DNA from: Deltaproteobacteria bacterium
Lineage (GTDB): Bacteria; Desulfobacterota; Binatia; UBA12015
Direction: 5' to 3'
Assembly: GCA_016874715.1 (NCBI GenBank)
Contig: VGTK01000026.1
Coordinates: 1 to 40,000, forward strand
DNA: 40,000 nt
Shown: positions 7,467 to 15,321 of the stretch, piece after piece
Numbering within the stretch: position 1 is the stretch's first letter
Layout: every line of letters starts with the position of its first letter
Notes under the pieces: model-generated
Databases searched by the model: none
What the model was told of the DNA's origin: nothing
The model's input: only the letters and a program-made list of their open reading frames with translations
Program-made: the position numbers and the translations under genes

Positions 7467-8654
7467 ATGCGCACCGAGGGACTCGACGCCCACCGAACAA
7501 TCCGTGCTGGGCACGGCTGGCAGCCGATCGACCGCGATGCCGCGGTTTCGGCACTCGGGGCCGAAGGAGAAGCTCTCGACGCCCTCCGCGCGCTGGCGCG
7601 CGACCTCCGTGACACCGGCAAGGGGCGCACCGTCACCTACTCGAGGAAGGCCTTCTTCCCCGTCACGAACCTGTGCCGCGACCGCTGCGCGTACTGCACG
7701 TTCCGCCGCGACGAGGGCGAGGACGGGGCGTGGACGATGCGACCCGACGAGATCCGCGCATGGGCGGAACGCGCCCACGACCTCGACTGCATCGAGGCCC
7801 TCATGTGCCTCGGCGACCAGCCCGAGGCGGCGTTTCCCGGCTACCGTGCCTTCCTCGCCAGCCGCGGCCACGCATCGACGATCGGCTACGTCGGGGAGGC
7901 GTGTCGCATCGCGCTCGCAGCGGGGCTGCTGCCGCACTCGAACCCGGGCGTGATGAGCCCGGACGACCTCGCCCTGCTCCGCCCGCTGAACGTGAGCCTC
8001 GGAATGATGCTGGAGTCGACCAGCGCCGTGCTACGGCGCAAGGGCCACGCGCACTACTACGCGCCGGACAAGGATCCGGACCTGCGACTGCAGGTGCTGC
8101 GCGACGCCGGAGAGCAGCGCATCCCGTTCACCACCGGCATCCTGATCGGCATCGGGGAGTCGCCGGCAGATCGCGTCGACAGCCTGCTCGCGATCGCCGA
8201 CTTGCACCAGCGCTACGGCCATGTGCAGGAGGTGATCGTGCAGAACTTCCGCGCGAAGCCGGAGATCCCGATGGCGACGTGCGAGGAGCCCGACACGGTG
8301 GACCTCGCGCGGACGGTTGCGGTCGCGCGTCTGATCCTCGGCCCGGAGGTCAACGTCCAGGTTCCGCCGAACCTGTCCCCGGAGGGTCTCGCCTACCTTC
8401 TCGACAGCGGCATCAACGACCTCGGCGGCATCTCGCCGCTCACGCCCGACTACGTGAACCCCGAGGCCCCGTGGCCACACCTCGCGGCACTGGCGCGCGA
8501 CTGCGCGCGTGCCGGATACCGGCTCGCCGAGCGGCTGCCGATCTATCCCGAGTACGTCGACCGGCCCGGGTTTCTCGACGATGGCCTGCGCGAACGGGTG
8601 ATCGCCGCCCAGGCTGCGATCGACGCACGCAGCACCGAGGGCGCCGCCGCATGA
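7467..8654 (+). CDS. cofG: 7,8-didemethyl-8-hydroxy-5-deazariboflavin synthase subunit CofG
   Basis: Radical SAM enzyme that, with CofH, builds the deazaflavin chromophore Fo of coenzyme F420 from a ribityl-diaminouracil precursor and tyrosine. The SAM cluster motif Cys-x3-Cys-x2-Cys is present (NLCRDRCAYCTF, near residues 70-77 with this start) and is followed by family features such as LMCLGDQPE and PPNLSPEG. At about 395 residues it is close to the usual length. The ATG at 7467 is preceded by GCGAGG six bases upstream, which favours it over an in-frame GTG at 7443. Its stop overlaps the ATG of cofH by four bases. CofG and CofH are separate genes here, not fused as in actinobacterial FbiC. 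Confidence 0.95.
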   Translation: MRTEGLDAHRTIRAGHGWQPIDRDAAVSALGAEGEALDALRALARDLRDTGKGRTVTYSRKAFFPVTNLCRDRCAYCTFRRDEGEDGAWTMRPDEIRAWAERAHDLDCIEALMCLGDQPEAAFPGYRAFLASRGHASTIGYVGEACRIALAAGLLPHSNPGVMSPDDLALLRPLNVSLGMMLESTSAVLRRKGHAHYYAPDKDPDLRLQVLRDAGEQRIPFTTGILIGIGESPADRVDSLLAIADLHQRYGHVQEVIVQNFRAKPEIPMATCEEPDTVDLARTVAVARLILGPEVNVQVPPNLSPEGLAYLLDSGINDLGGISPLTPDYVNPEAPWPHLAALARDCARAGYRLAERLPIYPEYVDRPGFLDDGLRERVIAAQAAIDARSTEGAAA

Positions 8655-9877
8655 ACCTGGTCACGGACGAGGTGCGGCGGCTGCTTCCGGACGGCACGCC
8701 GCTCGACCGGCTGGTCGCCGAGGCGACGACCGACATCGCGGGCATTCTCGAGCGCGCGCTCGCGCGGCAGGCCCCGACGAAAGACGAGGTCGAGCGCCTG
8801 CTGATGACCACGGGTGGCGACCTTCGCGCGCTCGTCGCCACGGCGGACCAGGTCCGCCGCGAGGACGCTGGCGACGTCGTCACGTACGTCGTGAACCGCA
8901 ACGTGAACTTCACCAACGTCTGCTTCGTGAACTGCCAGTTCTGTGCGTTCAAGCGCCAGCGCTGGGAGAGCGACGCGTACAACCACGGCACGGACGAGGT
9001 TCTCGGCAAGGTCGCGGAGGCGGTCGAGCGCGGCGCCACCGAGATCTGCATGCAGGGCGGGATCAACCCGCAGATGGGCGCGTTCACGTACCGGGACATG
9101 CTCGTCGCCATCAAGAGCGCGTTTCCGCAGATCCACGTGCACGCGTTCTCGCCGATGGAGATCATGTACGGCTCGCGGCGCACCAACATGCCGTACGGCG
9201 AGTACCTCGCGATGCTGCGCGACGCCGGGCTGGGCAGCATCCCCGGCACTGCGGCCGAGATCCTCGACGACGAGGTGCGCGAGATCCTGTCGCACAAGAA
9301 GGTCGACGTCGCGACGTGGATCGAGATCGTCACCACCGCGCACCGGGTAGGCGTTCCGAGCACGGCGACCATCATGTACGGCCACGTCGAGACCACCGCG
9401 CACGTCGCGGCACACCTCGCCCTGGTTCGGCGTCTGCAGGAGGAGACCGGGGGGTTCACGGAGTTCGTCCCGCTGCACTTCATCCATCAGAACACCGCCC
9501 TCTTTCAGCGCGGCCTCGTGCGTCCCACGGCGAACGGAGCCGCGGATTTCAGCATGTACGCCGCGTGCCGACTGTTCTTTCGCGGCACGATCGACAACCT
9601 CCAGACCTCGTGGGTGAAGCTCGGTCACGAGCTCGCCGCGCTCTCGCTCGCGGCCGGCGTCAATGACTTCGGCGGCACGCTGATGGAGGAGAGCATCTCG
9701 CGCGAAGCAGGCGCGGACGCAGGGGAGTACACGTCCGCGGCGGAGATCGAGCAGCTGATCCGCTCGATGGGCCGGATCCCGCGGCAGCGCACCACGCTCT
9801 ACAAGGAGCTGCCGGCGCAGCCGTACGTCGCCACCGCGGCGTATTCGGCCGCTCACGCAGCCGTCCCAGGCGCGTGA
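8651..9877 (+). CDS. cofH: 5-amino-6-(D-ribitylamino)uracil-L-tyrosine 4-hydroxyphenyl transferase CofH
   Basis: Radical SAM enzyme of F420 biosynthesis that joins the hydroxybenzyl part of tyrosine to the ribityl-diaminouracil precursor, giving the substrate of CofG. The 408-residue product has the cluster motif CFVNCQFCAF (Cys91, Cys95, Cys98) and the family segments CMQGGINPQ, HAFSPMEI and VPLHFIHQNT. It starts at the ATG overlapping the cofG stop (ATGA), and its own stop overlaps the GTG of cofD, so the three are translationally coupled. It resembles the menaquinone futalosine-pathway enzymes MqnC and MqnE, but the pairing with cofG and cofD settles the assignment. Confidence 0.95.
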   Translation: MNLVTDEVRRLLPDGTPLDRLVAEATTDIAGILERALARQAPTKDEVERLLMTTGGDLRALVATADQVRREDAGDVVTYVVNRNVNFTNVCFVNCQFCAFKRQRWESDAYNHGTDEVLGKVAEAVERGATEICMQGGINPQMGAFTYRDMLVAIKSAFPQIHVHAFSPMEIMYGSRRTNMPYGEYLAMLRDAGLGSIPGTAAEILDDEVREILSHKKVDVATWIEIVTTAHRVGVPSTATIMYGHVETTAHVAAHLALVRRLQEETGGFTEFVPLHFIHQNTALFQRGLVRPTANGAADFSMYAACRLFFRGTIDNLQTSWVKLGHELAALSLAAGVNDFGGTLMEESISREAGADAGEYTSAAEIEQLIRSMGRIPRQRTTLYKELPAQPYVATAAYSAAHAAVPGA

Positions 9878-10848
9878 GTCGCCGGGGACACGGCAAGGTC
9901 ACCGTCCTCGCCGGCGGTGTCGGTGCGGCGCGCCTGCTGCGCGGGCTCGCCCCGCTGGTGCCGCGTGGGCAGCTGACGATCGTGGTCAACACGGCCGACG
10001 ACGATGTCTTCTACGGGCTGCACGTCTCGCCGGACATCGACACGGTCCTGTACACGCTCGCCGGCCTGTCCGACCCGGTGCGCGGCTGGGGCCTCGCCGG
10101 CGATACCTTCCACGGTCTCGAAGCGCTGCGGCGCTATGAGCACGACGCCTGGTTCCAGCTCGGTGACCGCGACGTCGCGACCCACCTCTTCCGCACCCGA
10201 CTTCTGCGCGACGGGATCCCGCTGTCGCAGGTCACGGCCCTGCAGGCACGCGGCCTCGGCGTCGGGGCACGCGTCCTGCCGATGAGCGACGATGCCGTCC
10301 GCACGATCGTCGAGACGACGGGCGGACGACGCTCGTTCCAGGAGTATCTCGTGCGCGATCGCGCCCGGGAGACGGTCCGATCGCTCACCTATGCCGGCTC
10401 GCGCGGCGCGCAGCCGGCTCCGGGCGTGCTCGCCGCAATCGAGGAAGCGAGCCTGATCGTCATCGCCCCGAGCAACCCGCTGGTGAGCATCGCGCCCATC
10501 CTCGCCGTCCCCGGCCTGCGCCAAGGGCTGCGGCGCGCCGAGGCGCCCGTCGTCGCGGTCTCCCCCCTCATCGGCGGACGGCCGGTGAAGGGACCGGCCG
10601 ACAAGATGATGCGTGCGCTCGGCGTCGCGCCGACGCCGAGCGGTCTCGCCGACTTCTACCACGACGTGCTCGACGCGATGGTGATCGACACGGCCGACCG
10701 CGCCCACCTGGCGAAGCTCGAAGGACGGGGCGTGGCGGCCACGTGCCTCGACACGCTCATGCGCTCGCTCGGACGCTCGACGGCCGTTGCCCGTGCGGCG
10801 CTCGCTCTCGGCGCCACGGTCCGCGAGCAGCGCAACCTGGCGAGCTGA
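9874..10848 (+). CDS. cofD: 2-phospho-L-lactate (or phosphoenolpyruvate) transferase CofD
   Basis: Transfers a phospho-organic acid from an activated guanosine donor to Fo, giving F420-0 or its dehydro form. The 324-residue protein has the nucleotide-binding [12 protein letters not shown] near residues 14-25, NTADDD (39-44) and [16 protein letters not shown] (50-65), all hallmarks of the CofD/FbiA family. A later [13 protein letters not shown] segment and GPADKMM are also typical. The GTG start at 9874 overlaps the cofH stop. The partner enzyme that makes the activated donor (CofC/FbiD) is not in this window, so whether lactate, phosphoenolpyruvate or phosphoglycerate is used cannot be told from these genes. 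Confidence 0.93.
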   Translation: MSRRGHGKVTVLAGGVGAARLLRGLAPLVPRGQLTIVVNTADDDVFYGLHVSPDIDTVLYTLAGLSDPVRGWGLAGDTFHGLEALRRYEHDAWFQLGDRDVATHLFRTRLLRDGIPLSQVTALQARGLGVGARVLPMSDDAVRTIVETTGGRRSFQEYLVRDRARETVRSLTYAGSRGAQPAPGVLAAIEEASLIVIAPSNPLVSIAPILAVPGLRQGLRRAEAPVVAVSPLIGGRPVKGPADKMMRALGVAPTPSGLADFYHDVLDAMVIDTADRAHLAKLEGRGVAATCLDTLMRSLGRSTAVARAALALGATVREQRNLAS

Positions 10849-10849
10849 C

Positions 10850-11614
10850 GTGGCGATCGTCATCCTGCCGATCCCCGGGATGCCCTCCGTTCGCCCCGGC
10901 GACGATCTCTCCGCCCTGATCGCCAGCGCGATCTCGATGGCGAAGGTGGGAGTGAAGCCGGGCGACGTGCTGGTCGTCTGCCAGAAGGTGGTCTCCAAGG
11001 CCGAGGGCCGTGTGGTGGCGCTAGGCGACGTCGAGCCCTCGGCGCTCGCGCGCAGCTGGGCCGAGCGCCACGACAAGGACCCGCGCCTCATCGAGCTCGT
11101 CTTCCGCGAGAGCACGCGCATCGTGCGCATGGATCACGGCAACCTCATCGTGGAGACCGGCCCCGGCTGGGTGTGTGCCAACGCCGGGATCGACCAGTCC
11201 AACGCGGTCGCCGAGGGTCTCGTCACCCTGTTGCCGGTGGATCCGGACGCGTCCGCGCGACGACTTCGCGCATCGCTTCGGGGCCACCTGGGCGTCGACC
11301 TCGCCGTGGTGATCACTGACACCTTCGGGCGGCCGTGGCGCGAAGGACAGGTCGAGTTCGCGCTCGGCGTCGCAGGCATGGCGCCGGTCGACGACCTGCG
11401 CGGTACGCAGGACATGAACGGCCACGAGCTCGGGGTCACCGTGATCGGCGTCGCCGACGAGATCGCCTGCGCGGCAGGGCTCGCCATGCGCAAGGCTGCC
11501 GGGATCGCCGCCGTCCTGGTGCGCGGCTGCGAGATCGGCCCGGAGCCGGAGGAAGCCGGTCAGCGCGGCGGAGCCGCGATGATCCGTCCGCGCGAGCACG
11601 ACCTCTTCCGCTGA
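10850..11614 (+). CDS. cofE: Coenzyme F420-0:L-glutamate ligase CofE
   Basis: GTP-dependent ligase that adds the glutamate tail to F420-0. The 254-residue product carries the family features VVCQKVVSKAEGR, the metal and substrate region ITDTFGRPWREGQ, and GVADEIACAAGL near the C-terminus. It is a single-domain CofE and lacks the nitroreductase-like C-terminal domain found in actinobacterial FbiB, so reduction of dehydro-F420-0, if needed, must be done by another protein. The GTG at 10850 lies one base after the cofD stop, and this is the last gene of the cof run. It converges on the FrhB-like gene with a 29-nt gap. Confidence 0.93.
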   Translation: MAIVILPIPGMPSVRPGDDLSALIASAISMAKVGVKPGDVLVVCQKVVSKAEGRVVALGDVEPSALARSWAERHDKDPRLIELVFRESTRIVRMDHGNLIVETGPGWVCANAGIDQSNAVAEGLVTLLPVDPDASARRLRASLRGHLGVDLAVVITDTFGRPWREGQVEFALGVAGMAPVDDLRGTQDMNGHELGVTVIGVADEIACAAGLAMRKAAGIAAVLVRGCEIGPEPEEAGQRGGAAMIRPREHDLFR

Positions 11615-11643
11615 CGCCCGTTGCCGGCTCGGGCTTCCCGCGG

Positions 11644-12909
11644 TCAACCGGCCGTCGCGTCGCCCGGGCTCTCCACCTTCTCCGGCTCCGCCGACCAGGA
11701 TGCGGACCAGGCACGGTCGGCCGGCATCGCGAAACCCGGTCGCACCCAGCCGGCAGCACGTCCCGGCGGCACCGGCACGCGCTCGTGCTGGCGCTGCGCG
11801 AGACGGATCAGGATCTTCATGGAGTTCTCGAACTCGTCCATCGGCCGGGTCTCAACGCGACCTTCCTGCACCAGCTCGTCGAAGATGCGCTCGCCCTTCT
11901 CCGTCCGCAGGATCGTGATCGTCCAGTCCATCGAGCCGACGCCGCCGCAGGAGATGTCGGCGACCTCGCCGGTAAAGTCCCCGCAGTGATGGCACTCGGG
12001 GCGTGCGTACTCCTGCGCACGCTTGAGCGGCATGTCCACCATCTCGCCGCCCTTCTTGTAGATCAGGACCTTTCCCTTGACGTTGAACTTCTCGACGTCG
12101 GCGAGCGGGATTCCCATCTCGCGCTCGATCTTCTGCACCATGAGCCCCTCGTACGTGAAGACCTCCGTGCAAAGCAGACCGATCGTCAAGCTCACGCGCT
12201 CCCCGAAGCTCTTGAGAAACTTCGTCTGGCGCCTGATGTGCTGCTCCTTCTTGCGGCCGTTGTCGAGGTACGACTCGTCCGCCTGCTGCATCTTGCGGAT
12301 CGGCGTCACCTGACAGGGTACGCCCACGAAGGCGATCCGCGTACAGCCCTTCTCTTCGGCCTGCTCGAGCGCCAGGTCGTTGGGGCAGTAGGTGTACCAG
12401 GACCCGGCGGTGCGGAGCGCCTCCTCGCGCGACGTCACGAGCGCCGGCATGGGATGCGCCGGACGCTCGGGATCGCGGACGGACACCGCCGCGCCGTCGA
12501 AGAGTCCCTTCTCGAACCCGTAGGCGAGCAGCGTCGTCACCACCCCACCGTCCTGGCAGGTGGCCTTCACCCCTTCGTCGGTCGAGCGCGCCGCAACGAT
12601 CTTCCGGTAGCGACCGAAGACGCCCTCGTAGAGCTTCGGCTCGTCCTTGAAGACGAGGTCCGCAAGCTGGAAGTCCCGCGGGTAAAGCCGTGGGCACACC
12701 TGCGCGCAGACGTCGCAGCCGATCCCCTCGCTGATGCCGCAGTAGTCGTGAGCCGCCGAAGCCTTGGCGGTCTGCATCGGCTTGCCGTCCACGTACTCGA
12801 TGACGTTGTGCGGGCAGACGAGCACGCAGGAGCCGCACTCGCAGCAGCTCCCGTAGGCGACGACCTCGTTCATCATCTGCTTGAAGGTCGAGCGCAGCGG
12901 TTTCAACAT
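11644..12909 (-). CDS. FrhB/FpoF-like coenzyme F420 dehydrogenase beta-subunit family protein
   Basis: An iron-sulfur flavoprotein of the coenzyme F420 hydrogenase/dehydrogenase beta-subunit family, 421 residues. Near the N-terminus are two ferredoxin-type cluster motifs: Cys22, Cys25, Cys28, Cys32 (CCECGSCVLVCP) and Cys65, Cys68, Cys72 with an extra Cys57. The family's N-terminal segment CQDGGVVTTLLAYG and the segment GVPCQVTPIRKMQ follow, and a Cys pair (ECHHCGDF) lies in the C-terminal half. Members move electrons between F420H2, flavin and iron-sulfur partners, but some act on other substrates, so the electron acceptor is unknown. It is the last gene of a minus-strand run after apt (4-nt gap). 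Its position convergent with cofGHDE supports F420 use. The C-terminal 40 residues look disordered. Confidence 0.85.
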   Translation of the reverse strand: MLKPLRSTFKQMMNEVVAYGSCCECGSCVLVCPHNVIEYVDGKPMQTAKASAAHDYCGISEGIGCDVCAQVCPRLYPRDFQLADLVFKDEPKLYEGVFGRYRKIVAARSTDEGVKATCQDGGVVTTLLAYGFEKGLFDGAAVSVRDPERPAHPMPALVTSREEALRTAGSWYTYCPNDLALEQAEEKGCTRIAFVGVPCQVTPIRKMQQADESYLDNGRKKEQHIRRQTKFLKSFGERVSLTIGLLCTEVFTYEGLMVQKIEREMGIPLADVEKFNVKGKVLIYKKGGEMVDMPLKRAQEYARPECHHCGDFTGEVADISCGGVGSMDWTITILRTEKGERIFDELVQEGRVETRPMDEFENSMKILIRLAQRQHERVPVPPGRAAGWVRPGFAMPADRAWSASWSAEPEKVESPGDATAG

Positions 12910-12913
12910 CGCC

Positions 12914-13432
12914 TCAGTCGTAACGGATGAGGGAGTGCACCGAAACCGGCGCCAGCCGGTCGCGTCCGCGAAGGAAGCCGAGCTCGATCAAGAACGCGGC
13001 GCCCACGACCTCGCCGTCGAGGCGGCGCACGAGATCGAGCCCCGCACAGGCCGTGCCGCCGGTCGCCAGGAGGTCGTCGACCAGCAGGACCCGGTAGCCG
13101 CGCCCGATCGCGTCCTGGTGGATCTCGAGCGAGTCGGTGCCGTACTCGAGCTCGTACGACGCCGAATGCGTCTGCCACGGCAGCTTGCCGGGCTTGCGAA
13201 CGATCGCGAGCCCGACACCGAGCTCGACGGCCACCGGTGCACCGGTGATGAAGCCGCGCGACTCGATGCCGAGCACCGCGTCGACTTTGCCGCGGAAGGG
13301 CTCCGCCAGCCGGACGACGGCTTCCTTGAAGGCCGGCCCGTTGGCGAGCAGCGGCGTGATGTCCTTGAAGACGATGCCCTTCTTGGGGAAGTCGGGAATG
13401 TCGCGGATGTGACGGGTCAGGTCGGTCTGCAT
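12914..13432 (-). CDS. apt: Adenine phosphoribosyltransferase
   Basis: Purine salvage enzyme converting adenine and PRPP to AMP in the cytoplasm. The 172-residue protein is of normal length and shows the N-terminal [16 protein letters not shown], the [13 protein letters not shown] loop, and the PRPP-binding motif [14 protein letters not shown]. An upstream GGAGG is present, a little far from the ATG. It lies 9 nt after nlpD and 4 nt before the FrhB-like gene, so the genes are likely co-transcribed. Confidence 0.96.
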   Translation of the reverse strand: MQTDLTRHIRDIPDFPKKGIVFKDITPLLANGPAFKEAVVRLAEPFRGKVDAVLGIESRGFITGAPVAVELGVGLAIVRKPGKLPWQTHSASYELEYGTDSLEIHQDAIGRGYRVLLVDDLLATGGTACAGLDLVRRLDGEVVGAAFLIELGFLRGRDRLAPVSVHSLIRYD

Positions 13433-13441
13433 GCGGATCGG

Positions 13442-14005
13442 TCAACCTCCGGTGTGGCGCGTGCTCTCTCCCTGGGCGAAGAGGGACGACGGGGTCTTCT
13501 TCGGCAGGAACACCATCGGGTCGCGCGCGCGGTTGTCCTTGCGCACCTCGAAGTGGAGGTTCGGCCCGGTGGTTCGCCCGGTCTGGCCGACAGATGCAAT
13601 CACAGTCCCGCGGCGAACACGAGCGCCATCCGCGACGAGGTTCTTGCTGTTGTGGGCGTAGACGGTCGTCAGTCCGTCGTCGTGGGAGAGGATCACCACC
13701 TTGCCGTAGCCCCGCAGCGAGCCCACGTAGGCCACGGTCCCGTCGAGAGCGGCACGGATCGGCGTTCCCTCGGGGGCCGAGATGTCGATGCCGTCGTGGT
13801 GCGCGTTGCCGCGCGGTCCGAAGGCCGAGCTCACCGAGCCGGAGGCCGGCCACAGCAGACCCTCGCCCGCGATACCTTCCAGATCCTGTTCTTGACTATC
13901 GAAGCCGAGCAGGCTGCAGCCCGGAACTGCCGTCAGGACCGCGATCAGCGCGCCGCCCGCGATCCGCGCCGGTACCCGCCCCGCCTTCCTCGTCCACGCC
14001 ACCAT
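13442..14005 (-). CDS. nlpD: NlpD-like M23/LytM-domain lipoprotein
   Basis: A short (187-residue) envelope lipoprotein. The N-terminus has a basic start, a hydrophobic stretch and a lipobox ending in Cys30 (AVPGCS), then a LytM domain from about residue 52. The domain closely follows NlpD in its segments SLRGYGKVVILSH and TVYAHNSKNLVADG. His70 and Asp74 (HDGID) and the last histidine of the LHFEV motif are present, but the first histidine of the HxH motif is Asn (GPNLHFEV). The protein may therefore bind zinc yet be a poor peptidase, in line with NlpD and EnvC acting as amidase activators. No LysM domain is present, unlike Escherichia coli NlpD. The neighbouring pcm gene gives the known pcm-nlpD order. 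Start chosen at the only ATG before the signal peptide. Confidence 0.8.
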   Translation of the reverse strand: MVAWTRKAGRVPARIAGGALIAVLTAVPGCSLLGFDSQEQDLEGIAGEGLLWPASGSVSSAFGPRGNAHHDGIDISAPEGTPIRAALDGTVAYVGSLRGYGKVVILSHDDGLTTVYAHNSKNLVADGARVRRGTVIASVGQTGRTTGPNLHFEVRKDNRARDPMVFLPKKTPSSLFAQGESTRHTGG

Positions 14006-14046
14006 CGCTCCACGCCATGTCGCCGTTCGCCGCGCTGCCTCCGCCG

Positions 14047-14688
14047 TCAACGCGCAAAGCCGTACCGTCCAAGCAGCTTCACGAACCGGCAGTCCCCGAT
14101 GTACTCCTCCGTCACCCCGGATGCGTCTACGCGAAGACGCAGCAGGGCCTGCGCGTCTTCCTCTCCTATCGGTACGACGAGCCGTCCCCCCGAGCGCAGC
14201 TGGGAGAGCAGCGGTCGCGGTAGCTGCGGCGTGCCCGCCGTGACGATGATCGCGTCGAACGGGGCCTCGGCGTTCCAGCCGATCGTCCCGTCGCCGACCC
14301 TGAGGGCCACGTTGTAGAGGCTCAGCTGGTCGAGGACGCGTCGCGCGCGCGTGGCGAGGGTAGCGATCCGCTCGATGCTGAAGACGTTGGCGCACAGCCT
14401 CGCCAGGATTGCCGTCTGGTAGCCCGACCCGGTGCCGATCTCGAGCACTCGCTCCGTGCCCTGGAGCTCCAGGGCCTCGGTCATCAGCGCAACCGTGTAC
14501 GGATGCGAGATCGTCTGGCCCTGCCCGATGGGCAGCGGGTGATCATCGTAGGCGCGCTCACGCAGCGCCTCGTCCACGAAGCTGTGGCGGGGGGTGGTGG
14601 CCATCGCGGACAGCACCCGTCGGTCGCTGATCCCGCGCGCCGCGAGCTGCTCCTCCACCATCCGCTTCCGCCGACGGTCAAACAGCAT
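14047..14688 (-). CDS. pcm: Protein-L-isoaspartate O-methyltransferase
   Basis: SAM-dependent enzyme that repairs isoaspartyl residues in damaged proteins. The 213-residue product has the family N-terminal segment RMVEEQLAARGI, the substrate segment PIGQGQTISHPYTVALM, and SAM motif I VLEIGTGSGYQTAILA. Later segments (DAIIVTAGTPQLP and GGRLVVPIG) are also typical. The ATG at 14688 was chosen because upstream frame codons overlap the tRNA-Pro gene and are not protein-like. It is followed by the nlpD-like gene, matching the conserved surE-pcm-nlpD order, although surE is not here. Confidence 0.95.
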   Translation of the reverse strand: MLFDRRRKRMVEEQLAARGISDRRVLSAMATTPRHSFVDEALRERAYDDHPLPIGQGQTISHPYTVALMTEALELQGTERVLEIGTGSGYQTAILARLCANVFSIERIATLATRARRVLDQLSLYNVALRVGDGTIGWNAEAPFDAIIVTAGTPQLPRPLLSQLRSGGRLVVPIGEEDAQALLRLRVDASGVTEEYIGDCRFVKLLGRYGFAR

Positions 14689-14785
14689 CGCACCCCGCCC
14701 CGCATCCGCCACACACGACCACGCGGCAGCCCTAGCAGAGGTCGCCCGGGCTGAGCAAGCGAAACCTGCGCCGGCAAAGGAAGAA

Positions 14786-14859
14786 TCGGGACGGCCAGAT
14801 TTGAACTGGCGACCCCCTGCACCCCAAGCAGGTGCGCTACCAGGCTGCGCCACGCCCCG
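14786..14859 (-). tRNA. tRNA-Pro (anticodon GGG)
   Basis: A complete 74-base cloverleaf. The acceptor arm is CGGGGCG pairing with CGTCCCG (one G-U pair), the anticodon stem CCTGC/GCAGG encloses loop TTGGGGT with anticodon GGG, and the T-arm GCCAG/CTGGC encloses TTCAAAT. The discriminator base is A and CCA is not encoded. It lies about 100 nt upstream of pcm on the same strand. Confidence 0.96.
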
Positions 14860-15169
14860 ACGCGGCAGTCTGTACTTGCTTTGCGCGCCGGGAGCAAGGT
14901 GCCGGCGGCGACGTCACCGACGGGGGAGCCGTTACGCCCGTTCGGGCATCGGACAATACCGCATCCGACCAAAGCGCGCAGCGGCGCAAGATGGACACAC
15001 ACCCTTGCAAGGGTGCAGGTACCCGAGATCGTCTCGACCGCTGGAACTTCTACGAACCATGAGGGCTCACGGGATCTTCGGGGGCACACGGCTTGCTCTA
15101 CCCGACTCCCGGGTGGTGACCCGCAGCCCTGCCCCACCCGACGGCACCAAACCCAGCTACGGAGGACCG
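14860..15169. other. Intergenic region with a palindrome
   Basis: About 310 bp. It must hold the minus-strand tRNA-Pro promoter, but I see no strong -35/-10 pair. It includes the 16-base palindrome at 15000-15015 and a GCCC-GTTC-GGGC hairpin near 14938-14949. No known riboswitch consensus was recognised. Confidence 0.35.
15000..15015. promoter_or_regulatory. Perfect 16-bp palindrome, possible operator
   Basis: CACCCTTGCAAGGGTG reads the same on both strands with no spacer. It lies about 155 bp upstream of the small ORF at 15170 and about 140 bp upstream (minus direction) of tRNA-Pro. Perfect palindromes of this length can bind dimeric repressors, but no regulator can be named. Confidence 0.3.
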
Positions 15170-15265
15170 ATGCTCGTCTTTTCCGACCCCACCAGCACTC
15201 TCTGCACGGCCGTCGTCGCAGGCTTCGCCTTCGGTCTACTGCTCCTCGGGAACCGTAGACGCTAG
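15170..15265 (+). CDS. Possible 31-residue single-helix membrane peptide
   Basis: A short frame with a good ribosome binding site (GGAGG at 15161-15165, four bases before the ATG). The peptide has a hydrophobic segment (AVVAGFAFGLLLLG) and ends in NRRR. It resembles a lone tail anchor or the basic-ended tail of a sorting signal. No family is recognised and the frame is short, so it may be chance. Confidence 0.35.
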   Translation: MLVFSDPTSTLCTAVVAGFAFGLLLLGNRRR

Positions 15266-15321
15266 CGACTCACGTTTCATTCACGGCAGGAGGCCCGGCT
15301 CTTTCGGAGGCCGAACCACTG

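Noticed and set aside
11335..12930. Plus-strand frame of about 530 codons spanning the FrhB-like gene
   Set aside because: Antisense to a gene with clear ferredoxin motifs; no motif of its own.
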